Positions 44,890 to 54,489 of a DNA stretch of 64,000 nucleotides are shown in pieces. The notes under the pieces are model-generated. The model was not told the DNA's origin and searched no databases. It worked only from the letters and a program-made list of their open reading frames with translations. The stretch covers positions 1-64,000 of the forward strand of contig JAHBWG010000004.1 in NCBI GenBank assembly GCA_019637095.1, given 5' to 3'. Within the stretch, counting starts at the first letter, position 1; each line of letters starts with the position of its first letter. Both the position numbers and the translations under genes were made by a program. This stretch comes from Sandaracinaceae bacterium. GTDB taxonomy: Bacteria; Myxococcota_A; Polyangia; Polyangiales; Sandaracinaceae.

Positions 44890-45702
44890 TCAGCGAAGCG
44901 CGACGGATCGGACCGTCGAGTCGTCGAGCGTGCCCACCCGGCGGGCGAGCTCGTTGCCTTCGATCATGAGCAACTTGACTTGCGGTCCCGTCGTGAAGCC
45001 GGCGCGCCGGAACTGGCTCGCGTCCTCCCAGCCGACGATCACCGGGGCGCTCAGGCCGTACTGGTCGCGGATGCGGCGCGCGTCGGCCTGTGTACCGGGC
45101 CCGTAGGAGTTGGTCTCGCCGACCAGCACCACGAGCACGAACCCGCGGCTCTCGAGCTCGCGCTGGAGCGGCATCGCGTTGCGGCGGAGCCAGTCGCGGC
45201 AGTAGCCGCACCACTCGGCGAGCCAGTAGAAGAGCACGGTGCGGTGCGCGCAGAGCTCGCGGATCGAGGTGCGGCCGCCGTCGGCGAGCGGGAAGTCGAA
45301 GTCGGGCACGACGCTGCCCTGGCTCGTGCCGGGCGTGCCGCGCGGCGGACAGAGCTCGCTCTGGGGCCCTGCGCCGGCGCACGCGCCGGCGACGCACTCT
45401 TCGCCCTGCGGGCAGCTCCCGCAGACGCCCCCGCAGCCGTCGGCGCCGCACGCGCGCCCAGCACACATCGGGACGCACTGCGGCGCGGACGGAGCGCCGG
45501 CGTCGGGCGCGACGGGCGGGAGCCCGCCATCGTCGCCGAGGATCTGGACCCCACCGCCGCCCTGATCGACCCGCGGCGGCGCGGGCGGCGCGGCGCGCTC
45601 GAGCGAGCGCGAGTCGATCGCGAGCGCGCCCTCGCACGCGGGCAGCGCGAGGAGCAACGCACCGAGCGCGAGACACCACGAAGTACGGAGCGGTCCGGTC
45701 AT
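44890..45702 (-). CDS. Thioredoxin-fold lipoprotein (TlpA-like)
   Basis: 270 aa from ATG 45702. Lipobox LLALPAC followed by a linker and a disulfide-rich patch (CAGRACGADGCGGVCGSC). From about residue 125 comes a TlpA/AhpC-type fold: SVVPDFDFPLADGGRTSIRE, FYWLAEWCGYCRDWLRR with the redox CGYC, LVVLVGETNSYGPG, and the closing strand LLMIEGNELARRVG. Probable periplasmic thiol-disulfide oxidoreductase, anchored to a membrane, perhaps serving the many Cys-rich exported proteins here. The cis-Pro usual before the last strands is not obvious. Confidence 0.82.
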   Translation of the reverse strand: MTGPLRTSWCLALGALLLALPACEGALAIDSRSLERAAPPAPPRVDQGGGGVQILGDDGGLPPVAPDAGAPSAPQCVPMCAGRACGADGCGGVCGSCPQGEECVAGACAGAGPQSELCPPRGTPGTSQGSVVPDFDFPLADGGRTSIRELCAHRTVLFYWLAEWCGYCRDWLRRNAMPLQRELESRGFVLVVLVGETNSYGPGTQADARRIRDQYGLSAPVIVGWEDASQFRRAGFTTGPQVKLLMIEGNELARRVGTLDDSTVRSVALR

Positions 45703-45884
45703 GGGAGGACCCACACAGCAACGCCCGTACCGCCAGCGCGCGGCGGGTCGCGCACGATCCCCCTGTCACCTGCCGAGCGCGGCGCCGCGGCGATGCCGGC
45801 CGCGCCGTCACTTCCGCGGTGACATCGCCCGAGAGGACCATCGCGGCCACGCGGTGGTCCGGATCTTTCAATGGGAGGCGGGTC

Positions 45885-47054
45885 ATGGTGTACCAGGCCC
45901 GATCCGCGCTCCCCCTCTCTTTCGCTCTGTTCTTGATCGCGAGCCCCGCGCACGCAGACGCGCCGCATGGGACCGAGGCGGCCGCGACGCGTCCGCTCAC
46001 CGGCGATCCGTTCGCGCGCGCGCTCACCGAGTCGGGGGAGGTCGTGCTCGAGGACGACGACGGAGAGATCGCGCAGCGCTCTCGTCGCTCGCGCGCCCGA
46101 GCGCGGGCACGCGCCCGGCGGCGCGCCGAAGAGCGCGGCCGCCGCGACCCGGTCGAGCGCACGTCGCGCTACGAGGACGACGAGGACGACGACGCGTTCG
46201 GTGACGACGAGGACGACGACGACGCGTACCGTCGCAGGGCGCGCGAGCGGCGGCGGGTCACCCGCGAGCCCGAGGAGCGCGCGCGCGAGTCGCGTGAGGA
46301 TCGCGCGGCGCGGCGGCGCCTCGAGCGGCGCTTCTCGGACCCCGACGTGCGCCCGCCGCCGACCGTCGACGTGCACGTCGGCGCGCGCGTCGAGGGACGC
46401 CTCGCCCGCTTCGAGACGGGCGACGGCAACGTCCACCGCAACGACGTCGCCTACCCGACGCTCGGCGGCGTGATCCGCGCGCGGCCGCTGAACCACCAGC
46501 CGGGGATCGAGCGTGGGCTCGAGCTGCGCGGCTCGTTCCATCACGCGGTCGGGCTGCGCTCGCGCAACACGCTGACCGACGAGGCGGTCGAGACGTCGTT
46601 CTGGCACCTCTACCTCGACGTCGGGATGTCCTTCGAGGTCGACGCGACGGTGCAGCTCGGGCTCGGCTTCGGGTTCGGCTTCGACTCGTTCGGGTTCGGC
46701 GCGCAGTCGCTCGTCGTCGTGCCGTCGGCGGAGTACCCGTACTTGCGGCCGCACCTGCGGGGGCGCTTCCAGCTCTCCGACGAGCTCGCGGTGCTCGAGA
46801 TCGAGATCGGCTACCGCGGCACGCTCGGGCGCGGCGCGCTCTCCGAGCACTTCGGTCGCGACGGCGAGACGCAGGGCTTCGACCTCGTCGGCCGGCTCGG
46901 CGGCTCGTTCGACATCGGGTTGTCGTACGCGATCGAGGCGGGGCTCGGCGCGTACTTCCACTTCTTCCAAGGGGAGGCGTCCACCGCGCCGGCGCGCTCG
47001 GGCACCGACGTCGGGCTCTACCTCGGCGCGCAGTTCGGCTACGCGTTCCGCTGA
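45885..47054 (+). CDS. Outer-membrane beta-barrel protein with acidic/basic block
   Basis: 389 aa from ATG 45885, preceded by GGGAGGCGGG. Signal peptide MVYQARSALPLSFALFLIAS. Residues about 68-140 are a striking polyelectrolyte: an Arg/Ala stretch ([20 protein letters not shown]), two Asp/Glu runs (YEDDEDDDAFGDDEDDDDAY) and more Arg. The remaining ~240 residues alternate in the way of a transmembrane barrel (VQLGLGFGFGFDSFGFGAQS, LELRGSFHHAVGLRS) and end in GAQFGYAFR, a normal C-terminal Phe-containing barrel signal. Function unknown. Confidence 0.75.
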   Translation: MVYQARSALPLSFALFLIASPAHADAPHGTEAAATRPLTGDPFARALTESGEVVLEDDDGEIAQRSRRSRARARARARRRAEERGRRDPVERTSRYEDDEDDDAFGDDEDDDDAYRRRARERRRVTREPEERARESREDRAARRRLERRFSDPDVRPPPTVDVHVGARVEGRLARFETGDGNVHRNDVAYPTLGGVIRARPLNHQPGIERGLELRGSFHHAVGLRSRNTLTDEAVETSFWHLYLDVGMSFEVDATVQLGLGFGFGFDSFGFGAQSLVVVPSAEYPYLRPHLRGRFQLSDELAVLEIEIGYRGTLGRGALSEHFGRDGETQGFDLVGRLGGSFDIGLSYAIEAGLGAYFHFFQGEASTAPARSGTDVGLYLGAQFGYAFR

Positions 47055-47126
47055 CTCGGAGGCGACCGCGTCGTAGGCGCATTCCCCTCGCCTCCAGGTC
47101 TCGTCGCCTCCCGTTCTTCAGCCAAC

Positions 47127-48818
47127 TCACCGGACGGTGACGGGGGTCACCTGTCCGGCGCGGACGTCGACCTCGCGGCGGATCGGCGCCTGACCGTTCG
47201 CGCGGATCTCGATCGTCTGGCGGCCGAGCGGGAGCTGCACCGTGCCGGGGAGCGTGCCGAGGCGCCGGCCGCGAAAGACGATCGGCGCATCCCAGAGCTC
47301 GGGAGGACCGCTCACGCGCACCTCTCCGGTCGCCGTCGGCGCGACGGGCGCGGGCGCGACGCGGCGCGACGCGCGACGGCGGGGCGACGCGGGGTCCTCC
47401 TCGCCCGCGGCGTCGAGCGACGGATCCACTGGCTCGTCGAACACGAGATCCGCGGGCTCCTCGAGCACCGCCTCGTCGAACGCGAGGTCGACCGCGTCGT
47501 CGGGCTCGGGCGCGGCGGGCTCGGGCGGTGCCGTGGGGGTGCGCGGCGGGACGACGTCCTCGCGGACCGGATCCACGAGCGACGCGGGCAGCATCGCGGT
47601 CGGGCTGTCGGGCTGCGTGAGCCGCGCGATCGCGAACGCGCCGGCGGCGGCCACCACCGAGAGCGAGACCGCGAGCACCGCCGGCACGCCGCGGCGGCCC
47701 TTGCGATCGAGCAGGCTCGCCGGCGTCGCCTTCGCGCGGAAGCCCGTCACCTCGGCAGGCCGCCGGTCGCTGTCGGCGGCGTGCGTCTCGAGCAGGTTCT
47801 GCGAGCGCTCCGGCGCGCCGGGGAACAGCTGCTCCATGAACTCGGCGATGTCACCGGCGGTCACCGGCGGCCCGATCGCCGCCGCCGCGCGGGCGAGCGC
47901 GCGCCCCATCTGACGCGCCGTCGGGTAGCGCTCGTCGGGGTCCTTCGCGAGCGCGCGCATGGCGATCCGCTCGAGCTCGGGCGGCACGTCGGCGACGCGC
48001 TCGGTCGGCCGCGGCGTCGTCTCGTGCACGAGGTTGAGCACGGTCTCGGCGGGCGAGTCCCGCTTGAAGAGGCGCTCGAGCGTGCACAGCTCCCAGAGCA
48101 CGACGCCGACCGAGAAGACGTCCGCGCGCCGATCGACGGGGCGTCCGAGCGCCTGCTCGGGCGCCATGTACGCGAACTTCCCCTTCACGCGGCCCGTCGT
48201 GCTCTCCGAGATCCGATCGACCGCGCGCGCGATGCCGAAGTCGAGCACGCGCAGCGTGCCGTCGAAGCCGACGAAGAGGTTGTGCGGCGAGACGTCGCGG
48301 TGGACGACCTGCAGGAGCTTGCCGTCCGAGTCGCGCAGCTCGTGCGCGGCGTGCAGCCCCTCGCACGCCTGCGAGAGCAGGTGCGCCGCGATCGCGTAGC
48401 GCTGCGTCGACGCGGACGGCGGCCGCGTGCCCAGCTCGCGCAGCACCTCCGAGAGCGGCAGCCCGCGCAGGTACTCCATCGCGATGAAGTACGCGTCGTC
48501 CGCGCGGCCGAAGTCGAACACGGTGCAAACGTGCGGGTGCTGGATCCGCGAGGCGATGCGCGCCTCGTCGAGGAACATGTGGACGAACGCCTTCTCGCGC
48601 GCGAGGTGATCGTGGATCCGCTTGAGCGCGACGAGCCGCGTGAAGCCGCTCTCGCCGCGCTCGCGCGCGAGGTAGACGCGCCCCATCCCTCCCTGCGCGA
48701 GCTCCGTCAAGAGCTCGTACGGGCCGACGTCGCCGAGCGGCCCGGCCGGCGGACGCGGCTCCGGCGCGTCCCCGAGCGCGGGGATCGTGTCGTCGGGCCG
48801 TACTGAAGCCGTCGACAT
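47127..48818 (-). CDS. Ser/Thr protein kinase with C-terminal PEGA-like domain
   Basis: 563 aa. Hanks-type kinase at about 30-310: Gly-loop LAQGGMGRVYLARE, VALKR Lys, HRDVSPHN catalytic loop, DFGIARA, APEQALGRPVDRRADVFSVG. Then a linker, one TM helix (VPAVLAVSLSVVAAAGAFAI, about residue 380-400), an acidic/Pro region and a PEGA-like beta domain (GEVRVSGPPELWDAPIVFRG, TIEIRANGQAPIRREVDV). The kinase domain is cytoplasmic and the PEGA is predicted periplasmic, so it could sense the envelope. Last gene of a four-gene run with the FHA-sigma54 activator. Confidence 0.93.
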   Translation of the reverse strand: MSTASVRPDDTIPALGDAPEPRPPAGPLGDVGPYELLTELAQGGMGRVYLARERGESGFTRLVALKRIHDHLAREKAFVHMFLDEARIASRIQHPHVCTVFDFGRADDAYFIAMEYLRGLPLSEVLRELGTRPPSASTQRYAIAAHLLSQACEGLHAAHELRDSDGKLLQVVHRDVSPHNLFVGFDGTLRVLDFGIARAVDRISESTTGRVKGKFAYMAPEQALGRPVDRRADVFSVGVVLWELCTLERLFKRDSPAETVLNLVHETTPRPTERVADVPPELERIAMRALAKDPDERYPTARQMGRALARAAAAIGPPVTAGDIAEFMEQLFPGAPERSQNLLETHAADSDRRPAEVTGFRAKATPASLLDRKGRRGVPAVLAVSLSVVAAAGAFAIARLTQPDSPTAMLPASLVDPVREDVVPPRTPTAPPEPAAPEPDDAVDLAFDEAVLEEPADLVFDEPVDPSLDAAGEEDPASPRRRASRRVAPAPVAPTATGEVRVSGPPELWDAPIVFRGRRLGTLPGTVQLPLGRQTIEIRANGQAPIRREVDVRAGQVTPVTVR

Positions 48819-48877
48819 GGGCGCCGCCCCAACCTATCAACCCCGCGCGCGCGGGGAAAGTCGGCGGCGCGGTCGCG

Positions 48878-50227
<1,350 letters not shown>

Positions 50228-50252
50228 ACCCGAGGTCCGCCCCGGGCGGAGA

Positions 50253-51029
50253 TCACTCGCGCGGGACCCAGACCGGGCCGCCCACGCCCGTCTCGGACGC
50301 GGCGAACGCGACGACACCGATCAGCACGCCGACGAGCACCGCGGCGCCCGCGCCGCCGAGCACCCAGAGGAGCGTCTCGTCGATGCCGCCTACACCGCCG
50401 CCGCCCTCGTCGCCGCCCGCCTCGGGATCGCCCGAGCGCCAGCGCGCGACCGAGCGATCGATCTCCCACCCGCCGGGCCCGAACGCGCGGCCCTCGCACT
50501 CGAGCTCGCTCTCCCCGCGCACCGTCACGGTGCCCGCGTCCGACGAGGCGACCTCGCGGCGGCCCGCGCGGCACGTGAGCTCGGTGCGCTCGACCACCCC
50601 GCTGTCCGCGTCGTCGGCCGCGACGCTCGCCCGCACCTCGTCGGCGCCCAGCGGCCGGATCTCCACGCGGACCCGCAACGTGTCTTGCCCATGTGCGATG
50701 CGCATGCGGTCGAAGCGGCGGCGCAGCGCCTGCGGCAGGGCGCCCGGCTCGCGGCCCTCGAGCACCAAGACGAGCGCGGTGAGGTCGCGGTTCGCCTCGC
50801 GCTCGCGCCCGAGCGCCGCGCGCACCACCGCGCGCAGGCGGAAGAGGCGCGCGACGGCGGCGCGGTCGAGGCGCGCGCCCGTGTCGTCGGCGATCTCCTC
50901 GAGCAGGCGGGCGGCCTCCTCGAACTCCGCGAGCTCGAGCTGCTCCTCGGCGCGGTCGAGCGTGGCCTGTGCCTCGACGCGCGTCGCGCACAGCGCGACG
51001 AGCCCCAGGAGCGCGATCGCCGTCCGCAC
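50253..51029 (-). CDS. Exported TPR-like membrane protein
   Basis: 258 aa. Signal peptide MRTAIALLGLVALCATRVEA. Residues about 22-100 are two or three helical repeats with TPR-like spacing (QLELAEFEEAARLLEEIADD, RLFRLRAVVRAALGREREAN). A beta domain follows, and a C-terminal TM helix at about 218-245 (WVLGGAGAAVLVGVLIGVVA). Proteins of this build occur beside Ser/Thr kinases in myxobacteria; function unknown. 25 bp before the FHA-sigma54 gene. Confidence 0.75.
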   Translation of the reverse strand: MRTAIALLGLVALCATRVEAQATLDRAEEQLELAEFEEAARLLEEIADDTGARLDRAAVARLFRLRAVVRAALGREREANRDLTALVLVLEGREPGALPQALRRRFDRMRIAHGQDTLRVRVEIRPLGADEVRASVAADDADSGVVERTELTCRAGRREVASSDAGTVTVRGESELECEGRAFGPGGWEIDRSVARWRSGDPEAGGDEGGGGVGGIDETLLWVLGGAGAAVLVGVLIGVVAFAASETGVGGPVWVPRE

Positions 51030-51051
51030 CGTGCCGAAGGGTATCAGGCGG

Positions 51052-51996
51052 TCAGTGGATGAAGTAGCGGAAGCTCGCGAGCAGCCACGTGTCGAGGGTC
51101 GGGCCGGTGATCTGCTGTCGGACCGCGACGTCGACGCCGACCTCCTGGTTCATCCAGCCGCCGCCGGCGGTCAGGTAGTGGAGGTCGCGGCCGGTGTCGA
51201 ACATCCAGCCGGCGCGGATCGGCACCTCGCCGGTGAAGAGCTCGGCGGCGCCGCCGAACAGGGCCTCCGGCCGGATGTTGCCGTCGATGTCGCGGAAGGT
51301 CCCGAGGTCGGCGAGGCCGTCGAAGGCGAGCGTGAACACGTTGTCGATCGTGTAGCTGATCGAGCCGCCGACCTGCAGCGGCGCGAGCGAGGAGCCGACG
51401 TCGACGAGGTTGTAGCCGAGCGCCGCGATGTGGAAGCCGGGCAGCGGCGAGACGCGGACCGCGGCGTCGAACGTGACGTGCTCCGCGTACGGGTTGGCGC
51501 CCTCTTGGCCCTCGCGCCAGAAGCTCACGTAGCGACCCGTCGCGCCGATCGCGAAGTAGTCGCCGAGCGGCAGGCCGAGCGCGACGCGCCCGTCGTAGCC
51601 CCCGTGGCCGTTCTCGCCGTTGCCGTGCACGTAGCGGAACGAGACGCCCATGTTGACCGGGCCGCTGTAGCTGTCGATGAGCGCGCCGCCGCTCGAGAAG
51701 CGCGCGTTCTGCGGCTCGTACACGAACGCGCTCTCGACGTGGTAGTGCCGCCCGATCGAGAGCCCCGCCGGGTTGTACGCGAGGCCGCTCGTGCTCGTCG
51801 CGGACGCGCGCGCGCCGAGCCCCATCGCCATCCCGCGGGCGGTCTCCATCGTCTCCGGCAGCATCGCGTGACGGGGACGACCCGCCTCGGTGGGTGTCGC
51901 GGGGACGACCGCCTGCGCGGACACGATCGACGAGCCGACGAGCCAGGTGGCCCCGACGACGAGACATGAACGGACGTACCAGGAACTGACGGTCAT
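51052..51996 (-). CDS. Outer-membrane beta-barrel protein (FadL/PorV-like)
   Basis: 314 aa from ATG 51996. Signal peptide MTVSSWYVRSCLVVGATWLV plus Ala cleavage region. An NPAGLSI motif near residue 90 and amphipathic strands (VSFRYVHGNGENGHGGYDGR, VALGLPLGDYFAIGATGRYV) ending in WLLASFRYFIH suggest a 14-strand-type barrel. Likely transport or scaffolding in the outer membrane. First gene of the co-directional set with the TPR, FHA-sigma54 and kinase genes (22-nt gap). Confidence 0.8.
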   Translation of the reverse strand: MTVSSWYVRSCLVVGATWLVGSSIVSAQAVVPATPTEAGRPRHAMLPETMETARGMAMGLGARASATSTSGLAYNPAGLSIGRHYHVESAFVYEPQNARFSSGGALIDSYSGPVNMGVSFRYVHGNGENGHGGYDGRVALGLPLGDYFAIGATGRYVSFWREGQEGANPYAEHVTFDAAVRVSPLPGFHIAALGYNLVDVGSSLAPLQVGGSISYTIDNVFTLAFDGLADLGTFRDIDGNIRPEALFGGAAELFTGEVPIRAGWMFDTGRDLHYLTAGGGWMNQEVGVDVAVRQQITGPTLDTWLLASFRYFIH

Positions 51997-52406
51997 GTGG
52001 GTGCGCTCTCCCGCGGCTCTCCCCTCGTACCAGCGCCCCGCGCGAAATCCAAGAAACCAACGTGCGATCACCCCCGCTCGCTTCCCGGTCTCGCGATCGA
52101 TCCGGGCTCGCGAGGGGATCGATCGCGAAAACCTCACTCGATCCGATGGGTTGTGGACAGGGGCCGAATTCGGTCCCCCCGGGGAGCCGCGGAGCCGCTG
52201 GGGACACGCGGCGAAGATCGTCATGATCTCGAACGGTTACGAATCCCTCCGATCTCGGTCGTAGACGAGCGCAGATGGGTTTGCTAGCGTCGTCGGTCCT
52301 TGCTCGAACGGGGTGTGGCTAGACGAAGCAGGCCGTTGATCGGCGGGTGGTGAAGCCCGCGAAGAGGCCCTCGGGCGGCGCGTTTCATCGGACCGTCCAA
52401 CCCGAG

Positions 52407-52415
52407 TAATCCACA
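52407..52415 (+). promoter_or_regulatory. DnaA box-like site
   Basis: TAATCCACA, one mismatch to TTATCCACA, 83 bp upstream of the dnaA start. Confidence 0.5.
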
Positions 52416-52440
52416 AGCTGACCCCAGTCGCGTCCCACCC

Positions 52441-52449
52441 TGTGGATAG
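52441..52449 (-). promoter_or_regulatory. DnaA box-like site
   Basis: TGTGGATAG (CTATCCACA on the minus strand), one mismatch to the consensus, inverted relative to the box at 52407. Confidence 0.5.
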
Positions 52450-52497
52450 GGTGTGGAGCAGGTGCCCAACTCCGTCCCTTCGTTCGGAAAATCCAGC

Positions 52498-53898
52498 ATG
52501 TCTCACCTGTGGGAATCGGCGCTCCTCGCGCTCCGACCGCGCCTGTCGGAGGAGAACTTCCGGACCTGGCTCGAGCCGCTCGCGCTCGAGCGCTTCGAGG
52601 ACGGCGTCGTCACCCTACGCATCCCCAACCGCTTCTACGCCGACTGGATCAGCAGCCAGTACCTCCCGCTGATCCTCGACGCGCTCACGCAGGAGTCGGG
52701 CACCACCGATCTGCAGGTCGAGTGGGTGGTCGACGAGTCACTGCAGAAGAGCCTCGACGAGCAGGCGGAGGAGGCGCGCCGCGTCGCGAGCGCGACGCGC
52801 CCCCCGACGCCGAGCGCGCCGCCGCCGCCGCCGCTCGAGAGCGGCGCCCCGGCGGAGAGCGGCCTCAACCCGAAGTACCGCTTCGACAACTTCATCGTCG
52901 GGCCCTCGAACCAGCTCGCGCACGCCGCGTCGGTCGCCGCGGCCTCGAGCCCGGGCGCTCGGTACAACCCGCTCTTCATCTACGGCGGCGTCGGGCTCGG
53001 CAAGACGCACCTCGTCAACGCGATCGGCCACCGTATCCGGCAGGAGAAGGCGGACGCGCGGGTCCTGTTCGTGAGCGCCGAGCGCTTCACCAACGAGTTC
53101 ATCTGGGCGCTGCAGAACCACCGCATCAGCGAGTTCCGCGAGCGCTACCGGCGCCGCTGCGACGTGCTCTGCATCGACGACATCCAGTTCCTCGCCGGGC
53201 GCGAGCAGACGCAGGAAGAGTTCTTCCACACGTTCAACGCGCTCTACCACGCGGACCGCCAGATCGTGGTCACCTCCGACGTGTACCCGCAGCAGATCCG
53301 CGAGATGGAGGAGCGGCTGGTGTCGCGCTTCCAGTGGGGCCTCGTCGCCGACATCCAGGCGCCGGCGATCGACACGCGCATCGCGATCCTCAAGAAGAAG
53401 GCGGAGCAGGAGCAGATCGCGCTCGACGACGAGGTCGCCCTGCTGATCGCGCAGCACGTGCAGTCGAACGTGCGCGAGCTCGAGGGCACGCTCCTGCGCC
53501 TCGCGGTCAAGGCGGAGCTGGTCAACAAGCGGGTCATCGACGTCGAGCTCGCCACGAGCGCGCTCGGCGCCATCGCGCCGCGCGTGCCGGAGAAGCAGAC
53601 GACGGTCGAGGACATCCAGCGCGCGGCCTGCGAGTACTTCGGCATCCGGCTCGCCGAGCTGAAGTCGCACCGGCGCCATCGCGCGGTGAGCTTCCCGCGC
53701 ATGGTGGCGATGTTCGTGTGCCGCCAGCACCTGAACACGAGCTACCCGAGCCTCGGCGACCTCTTCGGGGGCAAGGACCACACGACGGTGCTCAGCGCGT
53801 GCCGCAAGATCGGCGGGCTGTACGACTCGGAGGACCGAGAGGTCCTGCAAGCGGTCGCGGCCATCGAGCGCAAGGTCGGGCTCCCGCCGCTGGAGTGA
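52498..53898 (+). CDS. dnaA: Chromosomal replication initiator DnaA
   Basis: 466 aa from ATG 52498 (MSHLWESALLAL). Domain I at 1-80 (LSEENFRTWLEPLALERFED), a Pro-rich domain II, AAA+ domain III with Walker A YGGVGLGKTHL, Walker B VLCIDDIQFLAG and arginine-finger region, and domain IV with the DnaA signature GGKDHTTVLSACRKI. Binds DnaA boxes and melts the origin. Two DnaA-box-like sites lie in the 100 bp upstream. Confidence 0.97.
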   Translation: MSHLWESALLALRPRLSEENFRTWLEPLALERFEDGVVTLRIPNRFYADWISSQYLPLILDALTQESGTTDLQVEWVVDESLQKSLDEQAEEARRVASATRPPTPSAPPPPPLESGAPAESGLNPKYRFDNFIVGPSNQLAHAASVAAASSPGARYNPLFIYGGVGLGKTHLVNAIGHRIRQEKADARVLFVSAERFTNEFIWALQNHRISEFRERYRRRCDVLCIDDIQFLAGREQTQEEFFHTFNALYHADRQIVVTSDVYPQQIREMEERLVSRFQWGLVADIQAPAIDTRIAILKKKAEQEQIALDDEVALLIAQHVQSNVRELEGTLLRLAVKAELVNKRVIDVELATSALGAIAPRVPEKQTTVEDIQRAACEYFGIRLAELKSHRRHRAVSFPRMVAMFVCRQHLNTSYPSLGDLFGGKDHTTVLSACRKIGGLYDSEDREVLQAVAAIERKVGLPPLE

Positions 53899-53947
53899 GC
53901 CGTCTGCGAGATGACGCGGCGCGGACGCGCTGCTACCGTCGCGGTCG

Positions 53948-54256
53948 ATGAACGATCGACTCGCGCGGTGTCTGCTCATCGCGAAGGTGCTCGCCGCCGA
54001 CGGGATCATGACCGACGGCGAGCGGGACTTCCTCGAGGGGGCGATGGAGGAGCTCGGGCTGACCAGCGAAGAGCGCGCGCGCTGCCGCGACTTCGACGGC
54101 TGGGACGAGGCCGAGCCCATCGTCGCGGCGCTCAGCGTCGACGAGAAGCGGGCGCTCATGGACCGCCTCGTCCTCGCGGTGCTCGCCGACGGCAAGGTCA
54201 GCCCCCACGAGATGAGCACGGTCGAGAAGCTGTCGGCCGCGCTCGGGCTCGGATGA
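53948..54256 (+). CDS. TerB-like small protein between dnaA and dnaN
   Basis: 102 aa. ARCLLIAKVLAADGIMTDGE at the start and VLAVLADGKVSPHEMSTVEK near the end are two TerB-type helical units with Asp-Gly-x-hydrophobic-x-x-x-Glu pattern. TerB-like proteins are small helical, often metal- or membrane-associated, and none is known as part of the replication machinery. The position inside the classical dnaA-dnaN interval is notable. Likely independently start-selected at ATG 53948. Confidence 0.7.
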   Translation: MNDRLARCLLIAKVLAADGIMTDGERDFLEGAMEELGLTSEERARCRDFDGWDEAEPIVAALSVDEKRALMDRLVLAVLADGKVSPHEMSTVEKLSAALGLG

Positions 54257-54489
54257 GCGGCCCGAAGCCCCTGGGGATCACTCCGGGGCCAACCTGGGGA
54301 TGAAGACGCGAACAACCCGTGGACGCGCACCATCCACGACGGATCCCCGGATCGACCCACCGCCGAATTTCATGGATTTCATCAATGATCCAGAGTAGTT
54401 CCCGAGCCGGATCCCCAACCCACAGCCGTTAAGACGAAGACGGAATTAAATTCTAGGGATCTAAGATCTCTCAGTAGGTGGTAGTGGAC
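54257..54489. other. terB-dnaN gap with AT-rich stretch, oriC/DUE candidate
   Basis: Sequence 54430-54475 (AAGACGGAATTAAATTC and neighbours) is far more AT-rich than the genome average and is followed by AGATCTCTCAGTAGG. CCGTGGACG, CCATCCACG and ACCCACAG in 54310-54430 are poor DnaA-box-like matches. This could be the duplex-unwinding element of oriC or the dnaN promoter. Confidence 0.45.

Larger units (their letters stand above)
51997..52497 (+). other. dnaA upstream region, candidate oriC/dnaA promoter
   Basis: 500 bp without a gene. It has two DnaA-box-like 9-mers matching 8 of 9 bases (52407-52415 and 52441-52449), a weaker TGTGGACAG at 52152-52160, and GATCGATC palindromes at 52095-52126. 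A region upstream of dnaA with such boxes may be oriC, or simply the autoregulated dnaA promoter. No strongly AT-rich stretch lies here, while one is found between terB and dnaN. Confidence 0.5.

Noticed and set aside
41450-46162. A 1570-codon open frame on the minus strand
   Set aside because: Only the first part downstream of ATG 43279 reads as a protein (metalloprotease). The upstream extension is a shadow of the genes at 43276-45702.
54257-54489. tRNA or rRNA gene near the origin
   Set aside because: No cloverleaf or conserved rRNA sequence seen; region is AT-rich and unstructured.
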